Shown: positions 6,407 through 14,323, counted from the first letter of the stretch. The stretch is DNA of 18,827 nt from Ignavibacteria bacterium (GCA_027492415.1 JAPUEV010000206.1:1-18827); one strand, 5' to 3'. The notes: generated by a model from the letters alone, not told the origin. A program made the numbers and translations.

Positions 6407-8656
6407 TTACTTAATTTTCATGTATTTAAGTCTCATCGAATTCAGCAGTACAGTTACTACATCGCTTAATGCCATTATCATGGAAGCCATTACTGGAGAT
6501 ACAGTCAGGCCAATTCCGGCAAATACTCCTGCAGCCACCGGAATAGCCGCTGCGTTGTAAAAAAATGCCCAAAAGATGTTTTGCTTGATAACAGTGATTG
6601 TTTTCTTTGAGATCTTAAATAATGCAAGAATATTTTCAAGGTCACCTTTTACCAGGATAACATCCGCAGATTGTATCGCAATATCCTGACCGGTGCCAAT
6701 TGCTATTCCCAGGTTAGCTGCTGATAGGGCAGGGGCATCATTGATACCGTCACCAACCATTGCAACATTCGAGCCCCTGTTCTGAAGCTCTTTAACATAC
6801 TCCTGCTTTTTATCAGGCAATACCTGTGCTTTAAAATCAGTTATGCCAAGCTCTTCAGCAATTTCTGCAGCAGTATCATTGCTGTCACCCGTTATCATTG
6901 CAATGTTGAATTTTTCTTCCTTCAGCTTATTAAGGATATCCTTTGCATTTAACTTAACTTTATCTGCCAGCTCTATTTCACCTGTAAGCTTTTCATCTTC
7001 ATATAAAAATATATTCCTTGAAGAGCTCGCAAAGGAACTGCCGGGAGCCTGCATATTTAAATTTGCACCGCCTATTTTATATGTTTTACCGTTTATTCTA
7101 CCGGTAACGCCTATACCTGAGGTAATTTTAAAATCTGTGACCGGGTACATATCACCGGACAACTTTTTATAGTCTGATACGATGGCTTTTGCTATCGGGT
7201 GCTCGGAAAAATTCTCAATAGAAGCTGAAATTTTTAATATTTCATCCGGAGAGGTCTCATTATGCGGTATAATTTTTTTAATCTCAAATTTCGCATTAGT
7301 TAATGTCCCGGTTTTATCAAATAAGATCGTATCAACTTTGTTTACATTTTCAATTGCTTCGGCATTGTTGAAAAGTATCTTATTTTCAGCAGCTTTGCCC
7401 ACGCCTAAAACCACAGCAATCGGAGTTGCCAGACCAAGGGCACAAGGACAGGCAATTATCAGCACAGCTACAGCTTTTAAAAGCGAAAAACTCAGGGTTT
7501 CATTAAGCATGCTGTACCAAACTATGAATGTTACTATTGCTATTAGAATAACCACGGGTACAAAAACTGATGATACTTTATCTGCTATCCTTTGTATTTT
7601 AGGCTTTGCTTTCTGCGCATCTTTAACCATGCCGATAATTTTTGAAAGCATGGAGTCATTTACTGTTTTTTCTGTCCTAATCTTCAGGTAGCTGTTCATG
7701 TTCAGGGTTCCGCCCAGTACATTTTCTCCTGAGCTTTTTTCAAGCGGCAATGATTCACCAGTCATGGCTGCTTCATCTATGCTGGAAAGCCCTTCAATTA
7801 TCTTTCCGTCAACAGGTATCCTCTCACCCGGCTTAACTAATACAATATCACCAACTTTTACTTTTTTAACGGGAATTTCAATCTCTTCATTATTCCTGAT
7901 AACAACTGCATTTTTTGCCTGCAGCTCAGTCAGCGATCTGATAGCGTAATGAGTTTTATTTTTTAAATTGAACTCCAGGTAATTGCCAAGTAAAATGAAG
8001 GTAATTATCATTGCGGCGCTTTCAAAATACACCGTTTGGTGATGTTCACCTGAAATTGAAGGGAATAAAAGAATGGCTATGCTGTAGAAAAATGCTGAAA
8101 GTGTTCCGATAGCAATTAAAGAATCCATGCCGGCAGAAAGTGCCCTTATATCAGCAATAAAACCCTTCATGAATTTTGAGCCGCACCAGAAAATTACAAC
8201 GGCAGATATGGGAAGAGAGAACCAGTTGGCTGCATCCTGTGATATGAATGAAAGTGAGCTGATATGCTCCTTCATCCCGAGTATTACTATTATTACTGAA
8301 AGGGTAATTGATGTTATTATTTTTTTCCTGAACAGAGATCTGGCCTGCAGCTTTTCCTGCTCAGATCTTAATTCGTCTTCATCGGTATCCTGCTCAATTG
8401 CCTTATAACCAAGCCTGTCAATTTCATTTTTTATTAAATTAAGGTCAGCGCCGCTTCCTGTCAGTACAAAGCTTGCCGTTTCATTTGCAAGATCAACTTT
8501 TGCGTGCTCAACGCCTTCAAGCTTATTCAGCCTTCGTTCAATTTTCATTGCGCATGAAGGGCAATCCATGCCTTCGATATCAAGCTCTATCGTGCCAATT
8601 TCGTTTTTTAACAGCTCTTTTCCGTTCAATTTAAATCCATTAATTTCTGTGTACAA
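6407..8656 (-). CDS. copA: Cu(I)-type P1B ATPase (copper efflux)
   Basis: A 749-residue inner-membrane ATPase that pumps cytosolic Cu(I) outward. Order of features: one N-terminal HMA domain with GMDCPSC (29-35), membrane helices, the actuator loop with TGES (299-302), the ion-site motif CPC (403-405) in IACPCALGLATP, the phosphorylation site DKTGT (447-451), the nucleotide-domain HP (486-487), and the hinge GDGINDAP (635-642). The helix-7 motif N-x6-YN-x4-P is present (YN at 700-701). The helix-8 motif reads MALSD (728-732), where the Cu(I) group usually has M-x-x-S-S. The start is TTG at 8656, 17 bases inside the end of the SDR gene, so the two are likely translationally coupled. Function is near certain; the metal is strongly Cu(I) from CPC and YN. 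Confidence 0.95.
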   Translation of the reverse strand: MYTEINGFKLNGKELLKNEIGTIELDIEGMDCPSCAMKIERRLNKLEGVEHAKVDLANETASFVLTGSGADLNLIKNEIDRLGYKAIEQDTDEDELRSEQEKLQARSLFRKKIITSITLSVIIVILGMKEHISSLSFISQDAANWFSLPISAVVIFWCGSKFMKGFIADIRALSAGMDSLIAIGTLSAFFYSIAILLFPSISGEHHQTVYFESAAMIITFILLGNYLEFNLKNKTHYAIRSLTELQAKNAVVIRNNEEIEIPVKKVKVGDIVLVKPGERIPVDGKIIEGLSSIDEAAMTGESLPLEKSSGENVLGGTLNMNSYLKIRTEKTVNDSMLSKIIGMVKDAQKAKPKIQRIADKVSSVFVPVVILIAIVTFIVWYSMLNETLSFSLLKAVAVLIIACPCALGLATPIAVVLGVGKAAENKILFNNAEAIENVNKVDTILFDKTGTLTNAKFEIKKIIPHNETSPDEILKISASIENFSEHPIAKAIVSDYKKLSGDMYPVTDFKITSGIGVTGRINGKTYKIGGANLNMQAPGSSFASSSRNIFLYEDEKLTGEIELADKVKLNAKDILNKLKEEKFNIAMITGDSNDTAAEIAEELGITDFKAQVLPDKKQEYVKELQNRGSNVAMVGDGINDAPALSAANLGIAIGTGQDIAIQSADVILVKGDLENILALFKISKKTITVIKQNIFWAFFYNAAAIPVAAGVFAGIGLTVSPVMASMIMALSDVVTVLLNSMRLKYMKIK

Positions 8657-9410
8657 CCTGCCCTGAAGCTTGTTTATTAGGCAGCAATATCATTTCAGCT
8701 ACAACCACGCGCAATGGAAGGCTTACCGCATATATTACAGCTTCTGCAACATCTTCTGGCCTTAATGCCTCGATGCCTTTATAAACATCTTTTGCTTTAT
8801 TAACATTTCCCCTGAAACGAACGATGCTGAACTCAGTTTCAGCCAATCCCGGATCAATAGTAGTAACCCTGATATCTGTTTCAACAGTATCCAGCCTTAT
8901 GCCTTTTGTAATAGCATCAACGGCATGTTTTGTTGCGCAATAAACATTACCTTTGGGGTAGACCTCGTGGCCGGCAATAGAACCAATATTAATAATATGA
9001 CCGGAGTTCCTTTCAACCATACGCGGTAAAACCGCTCTTGTGACATAAAGCAGACCCTTTACATTAGTATCGATCATTTCATCCCAATCCATCATTTTGC
9101 CTTCCTGAAGCTTATCCAGCCCGCGGCTTAAACCTGCGTTGTTAACAAGGATATCGATATTTTCCCACTTTGCAGGTAAATTATTTATCACTCTGAATAC
9201 ATCAACTTTTTTTCTTACGTCAAGTGTTACTGCCAAAACCTCTGCTTTGAATTTTTTTCTGAGTTCGGCTGCAAATTCCTTTAGCTGGGATGTTCTCCTG
9301 GCGCATATTATCAGTTTAGCGCCTTTTTTTGCAAATGCTGCTGCAGTTGATCTGCCAAATCCACTTGTTGCACCGGTAACAAAAACTATTTTATTTTTTA
9401 TATTCTTCAT
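8640..9410 (-). CDS. SDR-family NAD(P)-dependent oxidoreductase (YdfG-like)
   Basis: A 256-residue classical short-chain dehydrogenase/reductase. The cofactor motif TGATSGFG is at 12-19 and NNAG at 90-93. The catalytic set is N115, S144 (in GSIAG), Y157 and K161 (YCATK). The arginine pair after strand 2 (ARRTSQL) suggests NADP preference. The C-terminal segment (LRPEDVAEAVIYAVSLP and the VHR ending) resembles the YdfG group of 3-hydroxy acid/serine dehydrogenases, but the substrate cannot be read from the sequence. It starts with ATG at 9410 and its last codons overlap the copper ATPase start. No functional link to copper is obvious. Upstream, 9411-9649 is a divergent AT-rich promoter region. 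Confidence 0.9.
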   Translation of the reverse strand: MKNIKNKIVFVTGATSGFGRSTAAAFAKKGAKLIICARRTSQLKEFAAELRKKFKAEVLAVTLDVRKKVDVFRVINNLPAKWENIDILVNNAGLSRGLDKLQEGKMMDWDEMIDTNVKGLLYVTRAVLPRMVERNSGHIINIGSIAGHEVYPKGNVYCATKHAVDAITKGIRLDTVETDIRVTTIDPGLAETEFSIVRFRGNVNKAKDVYKGIEALRPEDVAEAVIYAVSLPLRVVVAEMILLPNKQASGQVVHRN

Positions 9411-9551
9411 AATACTTCAAAAATACGCATATATTGAAACTAAAAATATGATATAATTCACATTTTTATAAATAATTATATCAATTATATTGATTTACCC
9501 GATTTTTAAAATATTTTTTCTTTATTTTATTATACTGTTATTTTCAATCCT

Positions 9552-9587
9552 ATGACTTTTATCATCACATTGTATGAGCGGTATCAT
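9552..9587. promoter_or_regulatory. Tandem palindrome pair upstream of the histidine kinase gene
   Basis: Two 14-base sites, ATGACTTTTATCAT (9552-9565) and ATGAGCGGTATCAT (9574-9587), each fit ATGA-N6-TCAT. Their centres are exactly 22 bp apart, two helical turns. They end 62 bases before the kinase start. The first site, plus one flanking T, is identical over 15 bases to a site at 14461-14475. They probably bind a dimeric regulator. No sigma54 promoter is visible beside this pair. The half-sites also resemble Crp/Fnr-type boxes. Confidence 0.6.
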
Positions 9588-9649
9588 TCTCAAAAAATAT
9601 ATCATTAACTATATTTACATTAAGAAATATTGATTTGGAGGATTTGTAA

Positions 9650-10867
9650 TTGGAACAAATGCTGATATCTGAGTTAAGCAGGCAAAAAGCCAAGCTTAGA
9701 GATAAGATACGCAAAAGTACCGGTTTACCTTATTTACAGGTTGAAGATATTCTTAATGACCTGGAATATTGTTTAGGCTCTATGCTGCAGCTTATGAAAG
9801 ATGGTAAATCTGCACATGAAAAGTTTTTTGCTGATATTATTCTGAATTCAATTGATGCAATAATAGGACTTGATAATAATTACCATGTTTTTTTGTGGAA
9901 TAACGGTGCTGAAAAAATGTTTGGATATAAAAAAGAGGAGGTCATGGGGAGGGATTTTGAATTCCTGATACCGGAATATTTACGTAAAAAAGGGGAAAGA
10001 AAATTCCTTATTGATGAAGTCAACCGGAACGGATTCCTTGCAAATTATGAAACAGAAAGAATTACCAAATCAGAAGAAATTATTAATGTAAGTATTTCAA
10101 GGTTTGCTGTCTTTGATGAAAAGGAACAGAACCCTATTGGCAGCGTAGGTATCTTAAGGGATATTACAACAGTAAAAAGGCTTCAAAAGGAATTAAGGGA
10201 AAAAGAGAACCTTGCGCTGATAGGCGAAGTTGTTTCAAGTATCGCGCACAGCCTTTCAAACCCTCTCAATATTATTTCAGGTAACGCTGATTACCTGCTG
10301 CTGAATAAAAAAAGTGATCAGCCTGAATATGAAGAGCTTAAAACAATTGTAGATGAAGCTACCAGGATTACAAAATCTCTGAGAGGATTGCTCAATTTTT
10401 CGCGTCCTATAAATGTTGAAAAGACAAAAACAGATATAAATCTGTTAATAGAGGAAATAATAAGCAAATCAAAATATTCTGTAGGTAATAAGGATATAGC
10501 TGTAAAAAAAGCGCTTGATAAAGATCTTCCGAAAATTAATATTGATAAGGCGCAGATAGAAGAAGTAATTACAAACCTTGTAGTTAATGCTATTCAGGCT
10601 TTCACAGCCAAAGGAGAGCTTACCCTTAAAACCAGGACAAATGCATCACATATATATATTGATGTAATAGATAACGGACCCGGTATACCTAAGGAAAATC
10701 TTGAAAAAATATTCAGACCCTTCTTTTCATCCAAAGGCTATGGCAAGGGAACTGGCCTGGGGCTTTCAATCGTAAAAAGAATTATTGGAGAGCATTCAGG
10801 TACAATTACAGTAAATTCAACAGTTGGTAAAGGTACGGCTTTTACAATATCATTGCCCGTAAGGTAA
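9650..10867 (+). CDS. Soluble PAS-domain sensor histidine kinase (NtrB-like)
   Basis: A 405-residue cytosolic kinase without membrane segments. It has an N-terminal helical stretch (1-57), a PAS domain (about 58-175), and a coiled linker (KRLQKELREKENLALIGEV). The dimerisation/phosphoacceptor helix carries H200 in AHSLSNPLN. The ATPase domain has the N box (NAIQA, N313), DNGPGIP (341-347), FRPFFS (355-360) and GTGLGL (367-372). The residue after the phospho-histidine is Ser rather than the usual Glu/Asp. The start is TTG at 9650, with GGAGG at 9637-9641 at ideal spacing; the ATG three codons later is too far from it. It is followed by a terminator, so it is probably monocistronic. The partner is probably the NtrC-type regulator at 14532, because both genes carry the same operator pair. 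Confidence 0.93.
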   Translation: MEQMLISELSRQKAKLRDKIRKSTGLPYLQVEDILNDLEYCLGSMLQLMKDGKSAHEKFFADIILNSIDAIIGLDNNYHVFLWNNGAEKMFGYKKEEVMGRDFEFLIPEYLRKKGERKFLIDEVNRNGFLANYETERITKSEEIINVSISRFAVFDEKEQNPIGSVGILRDITTVKRLQKELREKENLALIGEVVSSIAHSLSNPLNIISGNADYLLLNKKSDQPEYEELKTIVDEATRITKSLRGLLNFSRPINVEKTKTDINLLIEEIISKSKYSVGNKDIAVKKALDKDLPKINIDKAQIEEVITNLVVNAIQAFTAKGELTLKTRTNASHIYIDVIDNGPGIPKENLEKIFRPFFSSKGYGKGTGLGLSIVKRIIGEHSGTITVNSTVGKGTAFTISLPVR

Positions 10868-10889
10868 TTTTTCGGTTGTTCAGAATTTT

Positions 10890-10920
10890 AAAAGCCGGTA
10901 GTTAATTTACCGGCTTTTTT
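10890..10920 (+). terminator. Intrinsic terminator of the histidine kinase gene
   Basis: An AAAAGCCGGTA/TACCGGCTTTT stem of 11 bp with a seven-base loop and a run of six T at 10915-10920, 23 bases after the stop. Confidence 0.92.
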
Positions 10921-10947
10921 ATTTTCATTAATTTAAATTTACTGAAT

Positions 10948-10981
10948 AAAAAAACCTGCGTTTGTTTACGCAGGTTTTTTT
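10948..10981 (-). terminator. Terminator of the T9SS CXCH protein gene (symmetrical)
   Basis: A 13-bp perfect stem (CCTGCG core with A and T runs on the outer sides) with an eight-base loop. The minus-strand product ends in seven T after the stem, 26 bases past the stop at 11008. Its symmetry means that it could also stop read-through from the kinase gene. Confidence 0.9.
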
Positions 10982-11007
10982 GAGAAAAAGCGAATAAACT
11001 TTAAGCT

Positions 11008-11823
11008 TTATTTTACAAGAATCATTTTCCGGGTTTCAATATTTCCGCCGGCATTTATTTTCATGAAATATATACCGCTGTTCACTGTATAGCCATAATT
11101 GTTTACAGCATTCCATGTAAATGTATGATTGCCTGAAGTAAGTTTGCTGTTAATGATATTATAGACTTCTTCTCCGTTTATATCATATACTTTTATGCTT
11201 ACGTTTGTCTCTTTGGCAAGCGTTATATCTACGTTAGTTGTCGGATTGAAAGGATTTGGATAATTCTGGCTGATCTTAAAATCAGCGGGTGATATTATTG
11301 GTTCAATACCTACGGTACTTCTTACAATTACTCTTTTGCTGGGTGCATGATTCCACGCGTCACCACTGGTATTGCTTTGATTATTTGTGCCTATTCCAAC
11401 AGCCCAGATAGTATCAGTACCTCCGGCAGCAGGAGCAGTATAGTTAAATGTAATAGTTGCAGTCCCGTTAGTCATTGGAATATTTGCATTATGAGTAAGC
11501 TCACCATTTGCTAAATGGGTTGTGTTAGAAACAACGCCTAACGCACCTAACCTTGTAGCAATATCAAGCCCCATACCCAGCTTACCTGAATTGGTTACTG
11601 TTAAAGTATATTGTTGGGTTTGTCCGGTATTTAAAGTATCTGGACCGGTAATTGTAACAGTTACGCCCGAGTTTATTGATCCGTGACATGAACATCCGGA
11701 AGTGCTGGTTTTTAATGTTCTTCCGGTTCTTCCATCTATATCTCCATAAAGATAAATAGAAGATGCAAAGAATATTACAATTATAGCTGCAAAGAATTTT
11801 TTGTTAAGTATTAATGATTTCAT
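11008..11823 (-). CDS. T9SS-sorted Reeler-like secreted protein with a CXCH motif
   Basis: A 271-residue exported protein. The signal peptide covers about 1-26. Next come GRTGRTLKTSTSGCSCHGS (CSCH at 44-47) and an immunoglobulin-like region with GPDTLNTGQTQQYTLTV and YTAPAAGGTDTIWAVG. This arrangement resembles the secreted Reeler/choice-of-anchor-type domain proteins of Bacteroidota, which often carry CXXCH at this place. Here one residue is missing, so canonical c-type heme attachment is doubtful. The C-terminal sorting domain begins NYPNPFNPTT near residue 188 and ends TRKMILVK, so the protein should cross the outer membrane by T9SS and be anchored or released. It lies downstream of the nine-heme cytochrome gene on the same strand, but separated from it by a terminator. 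It starts with ATG. Confidence 0.82.
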   Translation of the reverse strand: MKSLILNKKFFAAIIVIFFASSIYLYGDIDGRTGRTLKTSTSGCSCHGSINSGVTVTITGPDTLNTGQTQQYTLTVTNSGKLGMGLDIATRLGALGVVSNTTHLANGELTHNANIPMTNGTATITFNYTAPAAGGTDTIWAVGIGTNNQSNTSGDAWNHAPSKRVIVRSTVGIEPIISPADFKISQNYPNPFNPTTNVDITLAKETNVSIKVYDINGEEVYNIINSKLTSGNHTFTWNAVNNYGYTVNSGIYFMKINAGGNIETRKMILVK

Positions 11824-11915
11824 ATTATTAAACCTTTCGAGTAAATTTAGAGATAATGTTATTTTATTGTCTCTAATATCCGTTACAAAAATATTGTATT
11901 AAATATTTCTGTACT

Positions 11916-11983
11916 ATGATTACAATCAAAAATTTATATGATTTTCCTTATGTAAACGCATGTGAAATTATGATTTTAATCTT
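11916..11983. promoter_or_regulatory. Degenerate ATGAT-type palindromes between two T9SS genes
   Basis: The 336-base gap 11824-12159 holds no gene that I can support. ATGATTACAATCAA (11916-11929) is a near-perfect ATGAT-N4-ATCAN site. An ATGAT half-site starts exactly 22 bases further (11938), and ATGATTTTAATCTT is at 11970-11983. They resemble the tandem sites at 9552 and 14440 but are weaker. No sigma54 promoter is visible for the gene starting at 11823. A 16-base palindrome with core CTAACAATTGTTAG at 12000-12015 lies in the same gap. Confidence 0.3.
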
Positions 11984-12060
11984 TTATTAACTATTAACAA
12001 CTAACAATTGTTAGTGTTCCGGGTGAATTCCCGTAATAACGGTACAGATGGTTATAAAAT

Positions 12061-12086
12061 AAAAACCCCCGATTTGCACCGGGGGC
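12061..12086 (-). terminator. Intrinsic terminator of the nine-heme cytochrome gene
   Basis: CCCCCG (12066-12071) pairs with CGGGGG (12080-12085) around an eight-base loop. The A run at 12061-12065 gives a U run on the minus transcript. It lies 74 bases past the stop, ahead of the next minus-strand gene. Confidence 0.85.
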
Positions 12087-12159
12087 TTAATTCATCTGGG
12101 AATTTTTTCTCAATTAACTAATTTTTCAATAACCAGATGCAAATTATAAGAGAATAAAA

Positions 12160-14259
12160 TTATTTAAGCATTATCATTTTCTTAACATCTGTGTAACCGC
12201 CGGCAACAATTTTGTAGAAGTAAACACCGCTTGCTACCTGGCTGTTCATTGAATTCGTGCCGTTCCAGTCAACTTCATATTTGCCTGCATTGTATTTATC
12301 TTTTGCAAGTACTTTTATTACCTTACCCATAATGTCAAAAACCACTATCGTTACATCTGTTTCTTTTGGAAGCGAGAATTTGAACCTGGTTGTTGGATTG
12401 AACGGATTTGGATAGTTCTGTGTTAATTCAAATCTTTCAGGAACTTCGTACGAAATAGTCTGAATTCCGATAAGTGCATTCCTTGATGCTACAAGTGCAT
12501 CGATAACATATTTAGCATTATGCATTCCGTATTCACCGCCGTCTCTTATAGAGAGGTAGTTAATATAGGCTTTTCTTAATGTTACGTTATTTGAGTCTGC
12601 TGCAATTAACTGCCATGCAACTGAATCAACACCAACTGGTGGTAACTGCATTGCTAGCCTGGTTAAGCATCCTCTTACTTCCAGTCTCCATGGTTCAATT
12701 GTACCATCTGCATCGTAATCAGCGTCTGCTATGAACTGGTCAAACCTTGTTTTTCCAAAGTGACATGTCTGGCAGGCTTTTAAATGATCGTAATCTGTAG
12801 CTTCGTTATGAAGGAATAATGCATGTCCGCCGACTTTATCCCTGTTTGCAGCTGTTGTATCTGTTGGTGCCATATGACATGTTACGCAGGCGTTCTGTAA
12901 GAATGCCCAGTGCTGTGTCTGCCTGTATGGTGCGCCGCCAAATGTTGCTAAGTTCTGTCCTAAGTAAAGATCACCCTGTGAATTATGATGCGGACCCCAG
13001 GTTGAGCTTGTTACTCTTGTTAAAACGTATGTTGCTGTATTTCTTCTTGATTTATGGCAATCCAAGCATGTTGCGCCGGTACCAACACCTGTATAATGAT
13101 AACCGTTAGCAAGTGTATCGCTTCCGGCAGGTCTGTTCCTTAAATTTGCAACATTAGAGTTTCCATGAGGATCATGGCAGGTTGCGCATGATACCATTTC
13201 GTGTGATGCCTGAGTTTTACCATTTGTTACAGTAGGTGTACTCTTTGTGAAGTTTACATAACCCTGTCCGTCATGGCACCTTATACAGTTACCAAGATCG
13301 TTAGGTGTTGCATAGTTATTCTGTGCAAATGATGATGACCAAACTACGCTAGAGTGTTTTGCATTTTTCCACTGTGTGAAAATTGGAGCATTTGGCGGTG
13401 AATCATGGCACTGTCCGCAAACGCCTGCAGTAACTGATTTCATTATCTTAGAAGTATCGCCGCCGCCGAATACGTGTTCACTTCCCGGGCCGTGGCAGCT
13501 TTCACATCCTACACCTGCAAAAGGTGCTAAAGTCGGGAAACGGTTTTTAATTGTATCCCAGTTGCCCGGTTTAGGTGGTGAATATGAACTCCAGTTCCAT
13601 CCTAATTCAACTGCTTTATCATCAAATCCGTTATTGCTTGCAACTATATTGTGATCATAACCCATTGTATGGCATTTAAAACATGATGGACCAAAACCTG
13701 AATTTGATGTAGAGATACCGGTCTTAAATGAAGTTGCATGCCCGGATACTTTCCACCTGTCAAAAATATTAGTGAATTCCGGTGTTGTTCCGTGGCAGCT
13801 CATACAGTTTGGAAATGCAGCAGGAATGTTATCAAAACCGCCTGTGCCTACAAATGTTGATGCATATACATCTACAGTTGTATCTTTTGTTCCTGATGAT
13901 GTGGTAATTGAAACCTGAACTTTGTAATTTCCTGTCAGATCTGCTTTGAATTTCTGCCATGTTGGCAAACCTGTTAACCCGGCAAGTGTTGCTGTTGATC
14001 CAGCCGGTTTAGTCAGCATTGTCCATGTGGCTGTCTGAATTGAAGTTGTATCTCCAAAGTTCCATGCTCTGAAATAAACATATGTTCCTTTGGCAACTGA
14101 TCTTAAACCGCTGGCAACTGTTGAATCGCCTGTAAATGCAGAATTAGTTGCAAGCATTTGAGGAGTTACATATTCTGTAACTATTTTTACCCTCGGAGCT
14201 CCAAAAACTATTCCCGTGCAGAAAAGTACAAACAGTAAGAATGTCCCTGTCCGTCTCAT
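12160..14259 (-). CDS. Nine-heme c-type cytochrome with T9SS sorting domain
   Basis: Counted from the ATG at 14259, this is a 699-residue secreted cytochrome. The chosen start has AGGAGG seven bases upstream and gives a clean signal peptide (MRRTGTFLLFVLFCTGIVFG); an in-frame ATG at 14298 would add 13 residues. An Ig/PKD-like domain occupies about 30-135. Nine CXXCH sites follow at 152, 193, 252, 281, 325, 358, 398, 458 and 496, with extra histidines that may serve as distal ligands (SGHATS, NAKHSS). A GMHNAKYVIDAL helix near 578, of the kind seen in multiheme reductases, precedes the sorting domain (NYPNPFNPTT at about 615). The protein is probably exposed on the cell surface for electron transfer; the partner or substrate is unknown. 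It is preceded by a sigma54-type promoter and tandem upstream sites. Confidence 0.92.
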   Translation of the reverse strand: MRRTGTFLLFVLFCTGIVFGAPRVKIVTEYVTPQMLATNSAFTGDSTVASGLRSVAKGTYVYFRAWNFGDTTSIQTATWTMLTKPAGSTATLAGLTGLPTWQKFKADLTGNYKVQVSITTSSGTKDTTVDVYASTFVGTGGFDNIPAAFPNCMSCHGTTPEFTNIFDRWKVSGHATSFKTGISTSNSGFGPSCFKCHTMGYDHNIVASNNGFDDKAVELGWNWSSYSPPKPGNWDTIKNRFPTLAPFAGVGCESCHGPGSEHVFGGGDTSKIMKSVTAGVCGQCHDSPPNAPIFTQWKNAKHSSVVWSSSFAQNNYATPNDLGNCIRCHDGQGYVNFTKSTPTVTNGKTQASHEMVSCATCHDPHGNSNVANLRNRPAGSDTLANGYHYTGVGTGATCLDCHKSRRNTATYVLTRVTSSTWGPHHNSQGDLYLGQNLATFGGAPYRQTQHWAFLQNACVTCHMAPTDTTAANRDKVGGHALFLHNEATDYDHLKACQTCHFGKTRFDQFIADADYDADGTIEPWRLEVRGCLTRLAMQLPPVGVDSVAWQLIAADSNNVTLRKAYINYLSIRDGGEYGMHNAKYVIDALVASRNALIGIQTISYEVPERFELTQNYPNPFNPTTRFKFSLPKETDVTIVVFDIMGKVIKVLAKDKYNAGKYEVDWNGTNSMNSQVASGVYFYKIVAGGYTDVKKMIMLK

Positions 14260-14266
14260 GATGATT

Positions 14267-14272
14267 CCTCCT
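14267..14272 (-). promoter_or_regulatory. Shine-Dalgarno site fixing the nine-heme cytochrome start
   Basis: AGGAGG on the minus strand, seven bases before the ATG at 14257-14259. It decides for this start over the ATG at 14298, and the protein then begins with a standard signal peptide. Confidence 0.85.
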
Positions 14273-14323
14273 AAATTATTGGTGTTTAACATTTTCAATT
14301 TTCAAACTCTTGACTAATATATA

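Noticed and set aside
7182..7691. 169-codon plus-strand open frame
   Set aside because: It is antisense to the strongly conserved copper ATPase core, so it is a shadow frame.
11675..11700. Calling the 11008-11823 protein a monoheme cytochrome c
   Set aside because: The motif is CXCH, one residue short of CXXCH, so heme attachment cannot be claimed.
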